Of a stretch of 64,000 bases of DNA, positions 53,915 through 62,689 are shown one piece after another. The notes beneath the pieces were generated by a model. That model was given only the letters and a program-made list of their open reading frames with translations, ran no database searches and was not told the DNA's origin. Made by a program: the position numbers and the translations under genes. Position 1 is the first letter of the stretch; each line of letters opens with the position of its first letter. Source of the stretch: CAZJLN01 sp964540765 (GTDB lineage: Bacteria; Chloroflexota; Anaerolineae; Anaerolineales; Anaerolineaceae); assembly GCA_964540765.1 (NCBI GenBank), contig CAZINW010000004.1, positions 1 through 64,000 of the forward strand, in the 5' to 3' direction.

Positions 53915-54565
53915 TTGAATATAATCTCAGAAGAAAAAAAACCTGATATGCCGGATGAAAACAGGCATCCTGAGCGAACGATGGATTGGAAGGCTGTTGC
54001 CAAACATTACGCGTTTTTGTTTGGCATTGCTGCATTGATCATCATCTTTGATCAGTTCACGAAAAACTGGATACGCACAAACCTGGCAATTGGCGAGAGC
54101 TGGGTGCCGTGGAATTGGCTGGCGCCTTTTGTGCGGCTCGTGCATTGGAAAAACACAGGTGCTGCATTCGGTCTATTTCAGAATGCAAGCATAGTTCTGG
54201 CTATTCTGGCAGTGATCGTATCTATTGCGATCATCATCTATTTTCCACGCATTCCCAAGGAAGAAAAACTAATGCGCATAGCCATGGTAATGATGCTGGG
54301 TGGCGCTCTCGGCAACCTTGTTGATCGGTTGACCATTGGCTATGTAACTGACTTTATATCTGTGGGCAATTTTCCGGTGTTCAATGTGGCAGACTCCAGT
54401 ATCACAGTAGGTGTATGCATCCTTATATTGGGAATGTGGATCAGTGAGAATAAAGCCAAAAAATTGGCTGAAGTAAAGGATTTGGCAACAGAACCAGAAG
54501 ATCCATTTTCAGAAGAAACGCTTGAGAAACCAGCAGCTGAAGAAGACCAGGAACAGGAACAATGA
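53915..54565 (+). CDS. lspA: Lipoprotein signal peptidase
   Basis: LspA is an inner-membrane aspartyl peptidase that removes signal peptides from prolipoproteins. With the TTG start the protein has 216 residues, four membrane helices and the catalytic aspartates D137 (ALGNLVDRL) and D160 (FNVADSSI). GGAG precedes TTG 53915 by five bases; an ATG at 53948 is an alternative. A hydrophilic acidic tail of about 35 residues follows the last helix, longer than usual. Four bases overlap with rluD. Confidence 0.93.
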   Translation: MNIISEEKKPDMPDENRHPERTMDWKAVAKHYAFLFGIAALIIIFDQFTKNWIRTNLAIGESWVPWNWLAPFVRLVHWKNTGAAFGLFQNASIVLAILAVIVSIAIIIYFPRIPKEEKLMRIAMVMMLGGALGNLVDRLTIGYVTDFISVGNFPVFNVADSSITVGVCILILGMWISENKAKKLAEVKDLATEPEDPFSEETLEKPAAEEDQEQEQ

Positions 54566-55488
54566 AATTCAGATCACACCAATTTAGTTTTACACAGGAG
54601 GGGTCAATCAGGATTGATAAATTCCTGGCAGACCAATTGGTGGATGTCTCACGTTCCAGCATTCAGAAATATATTCAAAAGGGATTTGTAACTGTAGACG
54701 ATCTTCCGATTGAAAAGGCCAACTTTAAAATTGAAATGGGACAGGTGGTTAATATAGATATCCCTGAAGAACAGGATCAGGTACTTCTGTCGGAACAAAT
54801 AGTACTCGATGTGATCTATGTGGATGAAAATACCATCGTGATCAATAAACCAGCGGGTATGGTGGTTCATCCGGGCGCTGGAAATGAAACGGGTACTGTG
54901 GTCAATGCATTGCTGGCATATTGGCCTGAGATTGCAGGCGTAGGGGATGCGGAGCGACCGGGTGTAGTTCACAGGCTGGATAGGGAGACTTCTGGTGTTC
55001 TATTGATCGCACGAACCCAAAAGGCTTATGAATGGTATGTTTCCCAGTTTAAAAGCCGGAAAACCCAAAAAACATACCTGGCATTGGTGGATGGTCATCC
55101 ACCCACACCAGAAGGACGCATTGTTGCGCCCATTCTGCGAGACCCAAAACACAGGCAGAGGATGGCGGTGGCGTTGCAGGGTCAGGGACGCAATGCTGTG
55201 ACAGAATATTTTCGATTGAAGCAATATCCTGATCACGATTACCTTGAAGTGCATCCACTAACGGGTCGAACGCATCAAATTCGAGTGCATCTGGCATATT
55301 TGGGATGCCCGATTGTGGGCGATACGATTTATGGTCGTAAACATCCAAGTATAGAGATCAATCGTTTTTTTCTTCATGCCCAGGGACTATCAATTCGCCT
55401 GCCCGGAGAAAAACAGTTAACCTACTTCAATGCAAGAATTGCACCTGATCTGCAATTGGTATTGAATGACCTGGAAAGCCGTCATTAA
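54562..55488 (+). CDS. rluD: RluD-family ribosomal large-subunit pseudouridine synthase
   Basis: This enzyme converts uridines of 23S rRNA to pseudouridine. The 308-residue protein has an N-terminal S4 RNA-binding domain (IRIDKFLADQL) and a catalytic domain with HRLDRETSG, where D140 is the catalytic aspartate, then LVDGHP and HPLTGRTHQIRVHLA. RluD is the usual neighbour of lspA. The exact uridines are inferred from the family. Confidence 0.93.
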   Translation: MKFRSHQFSFTQEGSIRIDKFLADQLVDVSRSSIQKYIQKGFVTVDDLPIEKANFKIEMGQVVNIDIPEEQDQVLLSEQIVLDVIYVDENTIVINKPAGMVVHPGAGNETGTVVNALLAYWPEIAGVGDAERPGVVHRLDRETSGVLLIARTQKAYEWYVSQFKSRKTQKTYLALVDGHPPTPEGRIVAPILRDPKHRQRMAVALQGQGRNAVTEYFRLKQYPDHDYLEVHPLTGRTHQIRVHLAYLGCPIVGDTIYGRKHPSIEINRFFLHAQGLSIRLPGEKQLTYFNARIAPDLQLVLNDLESRH

Positions 55489-55496
55489 GGAAAACT

Positions 55497-56540
55497 ATGA
55501 ATTATTACGATTTTCGCTCTGATACTGTCACCAAGCCAACCCCTGCAATGCGAGAAGCCATGGCTTGCGCAGAAGTGGGAGATGATGTTTATGGAGAAGA
55601 CCCAACTGTTAACCAATTACAATTTCTTGCGGCTGAAATGATGGGCAAAGAAGAAGGTCTCTTTGTTCCATCCGGGACCATGGGGAATTTAGTTGCGGTT
55701 CTGGCTCACTGCGGGCGCGGTGATGAAGTGATCATGGGCACAAAAGGGCACACGTTTTTATTCGAGGCAGGCGGAATTTCTGCACTGGGGGGTGTCCACC
55801 CTTATACCATTCCCAACCAGGAGGATGGCACTTTGAACCTGGAAGACATTCAGAATGCCATCCGCGCGGAGGATGTGCATCATCCGATATCACGCCTGGT
55901 TATCCTGGAGAATACTCATAATCGCTGTGGGGGAGTCGCGATCACGCCAGATTACACACATGAAGCAGCCAAATTGGCACATCGCCATGGCATGGCTTTG
56001 CATCTTGATGGCGCCAGAATATTTAATGCGGCTGTGGGGTTATCTGTTCCGGTAAGGATGCTTACACAAGAAGTGGATTCGGTGACCTTTTGTTTAAGCA
56101 AAGGCTTGTGTGCGCCGGTTGGATCTGTTCTCTGCGGCACAAACGAATTTATCTTGAAGGCACGCAGGCTTCGCAAGCAATTAGGGGGTGGCATGCGGCA
56201 GGCAGGTGTTCTTGCCGCAGCGGGTATTGTGGCTTTAAACACGATGGTAGATCGCCTGGCGGAAGATCATTCCCGGGCAAAAAAACTTGCTGCGGGTCTT
56301 GCAGCAATACCAGGCATTCGTATAGATATGAATTCGCCAAAGACGAACATGGTGTTTATCTTTTTGGATGGGATGGATGACCGGTCTGCAAAAAAGGTCA
56401 GCACTGCATTGAAACAATATGGTGTGCTGGCAGGGGTGGTCGGTGAGCACCAATTCCGCTTGGTGACCCATTACGGGATTGATGACAACGCAGTAGATGC
56501 CTGTATTGAGGCGTTCCAAAAAGTTTTATCAACCCGGTAG
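55497..56540 (+). CDS. ltaE: Low-specificity L-threonine aldolase
   Basis: This pyridoxal-phosphate enzyme cleaves threonine or allo-threonine to glycine and acetaldehyde. The 347-residue protein has FRSDTVTKPTPAMREAM at the start, VPSGTMGNL, HLDGARIFNAAV and the PLP lysine K202 in FCLSKGLCAPVGS. It follows rluD by 8 bases and probably ends the ileS operon, with two minus-strand ABC genes converging on it. Confidence 0.95.
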   Translation: MNYYDFRSDTVTKPTPAMREAMACAEVGDDVYGEDPTVNQLQFLAAEMMGKEEGLFVPSGTMGNLVAVLAHCGRGDEVIMGTKGHTFLFEAGGISALGGVHPYTIPNQEDGTLNLEDIQNAIRAEDVHHPISRLVILENTHNRCGGVAITPDYTHEAAKLAHRHGMALHLDGARIFNAAVGLSVPVRMLTQEVDSVTFCLSKGLCAPVGSVLCGTNEFILKARRLRKQLGGGMRQAGVLAAAGIVALNTMVDRLAEDHSRAKKLAAGLAAIPGIRIDMNSPKTNMVFIFLDGMDDRSAKKVSTALKQYGVLAGVVGEHQFRLVTHYGIDDNAVDACIEAFQKVLSTR

Positions 56541-56545
56541 ACCAT

Positions 56546-58369
56546 TTAGTCAATAAACTGGCGTTCATAGAGTTTATAGTATTGACCTTTAAGTGCCATC
56601 AGATCAGCGTGTGTGCCTTGTTCCACAATTCTTCCGTTGTCAAGGACCAATACCCAATCTGCATTGCGTACTGTGCTCAAGCGGTGGGCTATCACAATCG
56701 CGGTATGATCTTTCAATAACCTGGATAATGCATCCTGGATTAGCATTTCTGTGACCATATCAATATTGGCAGTGGCTTCATCAAGGATGAGGATTTGTGG
56801 ATTTGAAAGAATCGCGCGGGCGATGCTGATCAATTGGCGCTGTCCATAGGAGATATTGATCCCACCTTCCTGAACTTTTGTCTGATAGCCATCAGGCAAT
56901 GAGCTGATAAAATCATGCGCGTTTGCCAGCCGGGCAGCTTCTTCGACGGCTTCGTCAGTTGCACCAGGTGCGCCATAGCGAATATTATCTGCGATCGAAC
57001 ATGAAAAAAGGAAAGGATCCTGCGATATTACCCGGACATTCTTACGCAATGATGCCTGTGTCACTGTGCGAATGTCAATCCCATCAATTTTTACAGAACC
57101 CTGGCTGACATCGTAAAACCTGGCAAGAATTTTAGCGATCGTGGTTTTTCCTGCGCCAGTGGGACCGACAACAGCGATGGTTGAACCTGGTTCAATGGAG
57201 AAACTAAGATCTTTCAGAACGAGTGGCAAGTCCGGCTGGTATTGGAATGAGACGTTTTCAAATTCGATGTGCCCTTGAGTGACTGACAAATCAATGGCAT
57301 TTTCTGCATCCTGAATATCAGAGGGGGTATCCAATAAGTTGATGACCTGTTCGCCACCTGCCATTGCTGATTGAAATGTTGTATAAAGGCGGCTCAATTC
57401 TTGTATGGGTTGGAAGAAGCGCGATACATAGGATAGGAAAGCCACCATAATTCCCAGGGTCATGGTTCCCTCAAGAACGAACTTTCCTCCAAACCAGAGA
57501 ACAATGGCTGTAGCCAGCATGCCAAGGAATTCAATTGCAGGTAGAAACACAAAAGAGAGAGACATCGCATTAATATAAGCATCCCGATTCTCTTGATTTA
57601 CTTTTTCAAAGCGTTCCTGAGATGCTTTTTCCTGGGTAAAGGCTTGAATAGCTCGCATCCCGTTTATCTCTTCAGCCAGATCGCCGACCACGGCAGCCAC
57701 TTTGGAACGTGTATCACGGAAGGCAACACGCGCCTGACGTGAAAATAGCCAGGTTGCCAGGATCATCAGGGGGAGTACAGTGAAGGTTAGCAGTGCCAAG
57801 CGAGGGCTCATGGTCAGCATGGTGACGATGATACCGATCAGAACAATCAAATCACCGAACAAGGTAATGATCCCTTGCGACAACAATTCATTGATCTCAG
57901 CCACATCATTAATAACGCGGGAAACGGTCACGCCGACAAAATGCTGATCATGATATCCCAGGTGTAATCTTTGCAGATGGGTGAATAAATCCAGGCGCAA
58001 AGAAGCCAATAATTTTTGACCAACCAAAGAGATCAAATATCGTTGACCAGCACTGACAAAGAAGGTGGCAATAAAAACAATTAAAATTATTAAACCAATA
58101 TTTAGAAACCCTTCAGTTCTTTTGACGGTGATATATTCGTCAATGGCTACCTTAATGAGATAGGGCGTGAGCAAAGTCAACCCTGATTCACACAGAGTTA
58201 ATGCAAACGCGGCAATCATTTTCCACTTGTAAGGGCGAAGATATTTCAACAACCGCTTAAAGAGGTGAGGATTATGGACAGCGCCATCCTGCTTTTGAAT
58301 ATTACCAAACTGATCCAGGGCGGAACGAGGTCCCATGCCGAGGGATGAGGGGCCGATTGAAAAGCTCAT
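56546..58369 (-). CDS. ABC exporter half-transporter, with catalytic Walker B glutamate and degenerate signature
   Basis: This 607-residue protein has a six-helix transmembrane domain (about 45-330) and a nucleotide-binding domain. Walker A is GPTGAGKT (402-409), and Walker B ends with D530-E531, so the catalytic glutamate is present. The signature reads ISYGQ (506-510) instead of LSGGQ. It overlaps the upstream half-transporter by four bases, and the two clearly form a heterodimer. In such exporters one ATP site is active and one degenerate. The substrate is unknown; drugs, lipids and peptides are all possible for this class. Confidence 0.92.
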   Translation of the reverse strand: MSFSIGPSSLGMGPRSALDQFGNIQKQDGAVHNPHLFKRLLKYLRPYKWKMIAAFALTLCESGLTLLTPYLIKVAIDEYITVKRTEGFLNIGLIILIVFIATFFVSAGQRYLISLVGQKLLASLRLDLFTHLQRLHLGYHDQHFVGVTVSRVINDVAEINELLSQGIITLFGDLIVLIGIIVTMLTMSPRLALLTFTVLPLMILATWLFSRQARVAFRDTRSKVAAVVGDLAEEINGMRAIQAFTQEKASQERFEKVNQENRDAYINAMSLSFVFLPAIEFLGMLATAIVLWFGGKFVLEGTMTLGIMVAFLSYVSRFFQPIQELSRLYTTFQSAMAGGEQVINLLDTPSDIQDAENAIDLSVTQGHIEFENVSFQYQPDLPLVLKDLSFSIEPGSTIAVVGPTGAGKTTIAKILARFYDVSQGSVKIDGIDIRTVTQASLRKNVRVISQDPFLFSCSIADNIRYGAPGATDEAVEEAARLANAHDFISSLPDGYQTKVQEGGINISYGQRQLISIARAILSNPQILILDEATANIDMVTEMLIQDALSRLLKDHTAIVIAHRLSTVRNADWVLVLDNGRIVEQGTHADLMALKGQYYKLYERQFID

Positions 58370-60147
58370 TGGCTTACCTCCTGTTTTTTTAATTGCTGTT
58401 GATAGATCGTCCTGTAGTGGTGGGAGGATTCCAACAACTGGTCATGGGTGCCTTGAGCCACAATGCGACCTGAATCCAAAACCAGGATCATATTTGCATT
58501 GCATATGGTGCTGAGTCGATGTGCGATCACGAATGTCGTGCGACCACGAACAAGGTGCACCAGCGCCAACTGAATAAGGTGTTCGGTTTCGGTATCAACT
58601 GAGGATGTGGCATCGTCCAAAAGCAAAATTTTAGGATTTAATAGAATGGCTCTGGCAATCGCCAGACGTTGTTTCTGACCACCTGAAAGCGTAGCCCCAC
58701 GTTCGCCAACCCTGGTTTCATAGCCATTGGCTTGTTCAAGAATAAATTCATGGGCTTGGGCGGCTTTGGCTGCAGCCACGATTTCATCATCTGAGGCATT
58801 TTTGTTACCGAAGGTGATATTTTCCTTGATGGTGGCTGCAAAAAGCGATGTATCCTGCATGACAATTCCGATCTGACTGCGGAGTGATTCAAGGGTCACT
58901 TTGCGAATGTCCTGATCATCTATCAGGATGCAGCCTTGGGAAGGATCATAAAACCTGGGAATGAGATTAATGATCGAGGTTTTTCCAGAACCTGTTGCTC
59001 CCAGCAGTGCGACCATTTGACCGGGCAAAGCCTCGAAATTGATATCCTTCAATATTTTTTGCCTGCCAAAACTAAAATCAACAGCATTAAAGCGCACATG
59101 ACCTTTGGTAATCTCAAAATCGACTGCATCCGGATCGTCAGCAACCTCGGAGACAGTATCCAAAATGTCAAAAATGCGCTCGGCGGCTGAGCCGGCGATG
59201 GCAACTGAGGGAATGATCAATCCGAGCCTGCGAACCGGATTTATTAGCTGACCGACGTATGTAATGAAGGCAATCACGACACCAATGGTCAGGCTGCCCT
59301 GCATCACTTGCAAGCCACCATAGAGGATAATTGCCACATTGCCAAGGTTTGCAAAAAGGGAGAGCAAGGGGGCGTTAATCGCTTGCATGCGGACAGCACG
59401 CGTTGAGAGTTGCAGCCAAAGATTATTCTCCTGGGTAAAACGATGGATTTCCATCTCTTCCTGGGCAAAAGCTTTCACAATTTGGCTTCCCCGCAGGTTC
59501 TGTTCGACCACTGTTGTCAATCTCGCCAACTGCTTCTGGACCTGCAACGATAGAGGTCGATAACGCGAGCCAAAGCGCACAGCCTCGTAGACAAGGAAGG
59601 GAATGGTGATCATAACCAATAATGCGAGTCTGACATCCATTGTGAGCATGATGATCGAAGTCATAATGATCGTCAAAATACCATCAAGAATGCGGATTGA
59701 GGCACGACCTGTTAAGAAGCGCAATCTCTCCACATCTTGAATTGCACGAGAAAGCAATTCTCCTGTTTCAGATTTGTCATGGAAAGAAAAGGAAAGGTGG
59801 GTAAGTTTTGTTTGGATTTCATTGCGGATATCAAAGGCAACATTTTGAGAAGCCTTTTCACTCCAAATACCCATGAAATAATTTAAAACACCTTTGATGA
59901 GTGTCAATCCGAGCAAAATCAAGACAGACCGTGTCAGTAAATTGACATTTGCGCCTTCGAGACCCGTGTCAATGATCCAGCGCATAAATTGAGGGATCAA
60001 CATATCCAGCGCAAGTACCCCAAAGAGGCACAAATACATCCCCAGAGCATGTTTCCAATAAGGCTTTAAATAACCACTGACACGGAATAGTAATTGAAAA
60101 AGCGAGGGTGTAAATTCTTGAGTAAGTTTCGGTTGTTTTAGCGTCAT
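58366..60147 (-). CDS. ABC exporter half-transporter, with LSGGQ signature and Asp in place of the catalytic Glu
   Basis: This 593-residue protein has a six-helix transmembrane domain (about 30-315) and a nucleotide-binding domain. Walker A is GATGSGKT (383-390) and the signature LSGGQ (487-491) is intact. Walker B ends D511-D512, so the catalytic glutamate is replaced by aspartate. With the partner gene, the LSGGQ here completes the active site formed by the partner's Walker B glutamate, and the other site is degenerate, as in TM287/288 and BmrCD. It is the first gene of the pair, transcribed from the 136-base gap shared with the beta-propeller gene. Confidence 0.92.
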   Translation of the reverse strand: MTLKQPKLTQEFTPSLFQLLFRVSGYLKPYWKHALGMYLCLFGVLALDMLIPQFMRWIIDTGLEGANVNLLTRSVLILLGLTLIKGVLNYFMGIWSEKASQNVAFDIRNEIQTKLTHLSFSFHDKSETGELLSRAIQDVERLRFLTGRASIRILDGILTIIMTSIIMLTMDVRLALLVMITIPFLVYEAVRFGSRYRPLSLQVQKQLARLTTVVEQNLRGSQIVKAFAQEEMEIHRFTQENNLWLQLSTRAVRMQAINAPLLSLFANLGNVAIILYGGLQVMQGSLTIGVVIAFITYVGQLINPVRRLGLIIPSVAIAGSAAERIFDILDTVSEVADDPDAVDFEITKGHVRFNAVDFSFGRQKILKDINFEALPGQMVALLGATGSGKTSIINLIPRFYDPSQGCILIDDQDIRKVTLESLRSQIGIVMQDTSLFAATIKENITFGNKNASDDEIVAAAKAAQAHEFILEQANGYETRVGERGATLSGGQKQRLAIARAILLNPKILLLDDATSSVDTETEHLIQLALVHLVRGRTTFVIAHRLSTICNANMILVLDSGRIVAQGTHDQLLESSHHYRTIYQQQLKKQEVSQ

Positions 60148-60283
60148 AAACAGACAGAAAAATCGTTTTTGGTGTGTTTAGAGATAATCTTACTTGAATT
60201 CTGTCAAAATTGGACATTTTTCTGCAATCGGGTTGGTACGAAGATTGCATTAATCTTTAGAAAAAAGTTGAATAGGCGTAAAA

Positions 60284-62446
60284 ATGAAAAAAATACCAAT
60301 TCTAGGTTTCCTCTTTATCTTTATCCTTGTCATGGTACTGAACCAGAACGATTTTGTGAGCGCTGGAAATTTGGAAAACCAACGGACAACTGAAAAGTGT
60401 CGAGTGAGTGCGGTGACGCATGTCTATCTTCCACTCATCATGGTAGATCATTCTTATGAGCCCACAGTAGAACCCATTGGCCCCGCCGGCGGTACCTTTC
60501 CTGCTTTTATTGTCGACCCAATCACCCCGTCAAACTTGTATCTGGGAACCTGGGGGGCTGGTGTGTATGCAAGCGATGATAAGGGGGCGTCATGGACTGC
60601 CATGAATGAAGGATTGAGAAATTTGATGATCCAATCATTAGCCATCGATCCAAACAACAACGAAATCATTTACGCGGGGACTTACAGCGGGGGTATTTAC
60701 AGATCAACGGATGGAGGAAGACACTGGAAAACCTCAAATGGCAATTCATTAACAAGTCACATTATTTATGATATCGAAATAGATCCACAGCAACCCACAA
60801 CGCTTTACTCTGCCTCACGGATCAGCGGCAGCCTGGTAGGATATGTCCATAAAAGCACGAATAGTGGCCAGAGCTGGCAAGAAATATTCAGGGGTGACAG
60901 ATTCAATACCGACGATTATTTTTATGACATTGATGTAAATCCAAAAAATTCTAATGATCTTTTCCTGGCTGCACATGAGCATGGCTTTTATCGAAGCACA
61001 AACGGGGGCAGCTCATGGACAGCAGTCAATAATGGTATTACCGATCTGAGCTCTCGGTCATTAGCAATTGACCCCACGACTACTTCCACAATCTATGGAG
61101 GCGTCTGGCACGGAGCAGGAGTCTTTAAGACAACCAATTCAGGGACTTCGTGGGTTGAAAAAGGTTCCGGGTTCCCCACTGATGTGGAAGTGTACCGCCT
61201 GGTTCTAGACCCGGCAGGTGATCCAGCAAACAGGCAAATTTATGCCTGCACCTATGAAAACGGCATGTACAGGTCCAGTGACAGCGCAGCCAATTGGACT
61301 TCTGCTGGATTAAGTAACTATTTTGTCTACGATTTTGGAATTGCGGGGACCAGCCCAAAGAAGATCTTTGCAGCGACTGGGGGAAGAGGATTGTACAGCT
61401 CCATAGATCTCGGGCAAAGCTGGCAAAAAAGCAACAAGGGCGTCTTTAATACCAATATCACGGGGCTGGCATCGATCCCTGAAAAACCCCAGGCTGTTTT
61501 TGCGGCTGTTAATGGTTCTGGAATTTATAAGACCATTGATCAGGGAAAATCATGGAGCTCTGTGAATTCGGGGTTATCAAATGTGGAGGTTAATTTCCTT
61601 TATAGCCTAGATGGTGACCTTTATGCCCTCACCACAGGTGCAACTTATGTAAGCCAAACTGGTGACAGTTGGGCACAATTGGCAGGACCCGAGGTACTGG
61701 ATTTTTCAATCAGCGATTATATGAATTCCATCATTGAACGAAGTAATTATCCGGAAGAACTCCTACAGGACTTCTTGAAAGATCAAGTGGAAAGTATTAA
61801 AGAATCCGAGCCATCGGTCACTTACAGCCCATTAATAAGTATCAGCAAACTGGGAGGCAAGATTTATGGAGGCACATCAGGAAGGGGGGCGTGGCTTTAC
61901 AATGGGGGTGTGTGGACACAGATTGGCATGGAGTCGCAACGTGTTTATGCACTTGCAGGAGATCCAGCCCTTAATCGAATGCTTTCAAGTTCCTGTGTTC
62001 CAGATGCTGTGACCGGGCAGGACCGCGATTGTAGGGTCATGTACTATGCAAAAAATGATTCTGATGACTGGACATGGACATGGATTAACCAAGGATTGTC
62101 CGGTGTCAAAACGAATTTCCTGCTAGTTCGCGATGATGATTATTTTGCAGCAACTCGCAATGGCATTTTTATCAGGGATAATGATGGATCGACCTGGACA
62201 AGGGTTGGATTGGAGGGGGTTAATGTGCTTGCGTTGGCTGTAGACTCCACGAACGTCTGCAAACTTTATGCGGCTGCAGCGGGTGGGGCTTACTCCAGTG
62301 ATAATTGTGGATTGACCTGGTTGGCAGCAGCACGTAACCTGAGTGGATGGACATTCCAATCGGTCAGTGTGGACCCGCAAAATTCTGATGCCGTTTACTT
62401 CGGATCCAAACAAGCTGGGACCTTTCTTCTGGATCGTCAGCCATAA
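60284..62446 (+). CDS. Secreted Asp-box (BNR/sialidase-like) beta-propeller protein
   Basis: This 720-residue protein begins with a signal peptide (basic MKKIP, hydrophobic core to about residue 22). Many Asp-box repeats of the S-x-D-x-G-x-x-W type follow: SDDKGASW, STDGGRHW, STNSGQSW, STNGGSSW, TTNSGTSW, SIDLGQSW, TIDQGKSW and others, about ten in all. Such repeats build beta-propellers like those of sialidases and sortilin-type proteins. No sialidase catalytic arginine triad could be assigned, so a binding role outside the cell is as likely as hydrolysis. It stands alone, divergent from the ABC exporter. The 243 bases after it (62447-62689) contain nothing I recognise. Confidence 0.85.
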   Translation: MKKIPILGFLFIFILVMVLNQNDFVSAGNLENQRTTEKCRVSAVTHVYLPLIMVDHSYEPTVEPIGPAGGTFPAFIVDPITPSNLYLGTWGAGVYASDDKGASWTAMNEGLRNLMIQSLAIDPNNNEIIYAGTYSGGIYRSTDGGRHWKTSNGNSLTSHIIYDIEIDPQQPTTLYSASRISGSLVGYVHKSTNSGQSWQEIFRGDRFNTDDYFYDIDVNPKNSNDLFLAAHEHGFYRSTNGGSSWTAVNNGITDLSSRSLAIDPTTTSTIYGGVWHGAGVFKTTNSGTSWVEKGSGFPTDVEVYRLVLDPAGDPANRQIYACTYENGMYRSSDSAANWTSAGLSNYFVYDFGIAGTSPKKIFAATGGRGLYSSIDLGQSWQKSNKGVFNTNITGLASIPEKPQAVFAAVNGSGIYKTIDQGKSWSSVNSGLSNVEVNFLYSLDGDLYALTTGATYVSQTGDSWAQLAGPEVLDFSISDYMNSIIERSNYPEELLQDFLKDQVESIKESEPSVTYSPLISISKLGGKIYGGTSGRGAWLYNGGVWTQIGMESQRVYALAGDPALNRMLSSSCVPDAVTGQDRDCRVMYYAKNDSDDWTWTWINQGLSGVKTNFLLVRDDDYFAATRNGIFIRDNDGSTWTRVGLEGVNVLALAVDSTNVCKLYAAAAGGAYSSDNCGLTWLAAARNLSGWTFQSVSVDPQNSDAVYFGSKQAGTFLLDRQP

Positions 62447-62689
62447 GCTTTCACAATTATTAATATGAAGGTCACGTTGGGCATGGTATTTTTTCGATGT
62501 GAACTTTTCTTTATGCTATTTATCTTATCATAACTCAAAAGCCAGAGACTCATTTAAGGATAACTCTTTTTTGAATTGGATTGGTAAGAAAATAGCATGT
62601 CATTAATCAGATGGGTTAAAGCTGACAAATTACAATCACAAGGTCTATTGTGCGGTAAAATTTTGAGAGCCCGTGTTTGAGGTGCACTT

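Noticed and set aside
56546..60147. ABC transporter NBD changes read as loss of function
   Set aside because: The substitutions are complementary between the two subunits and match the known asymmetric heterodimer pattern.
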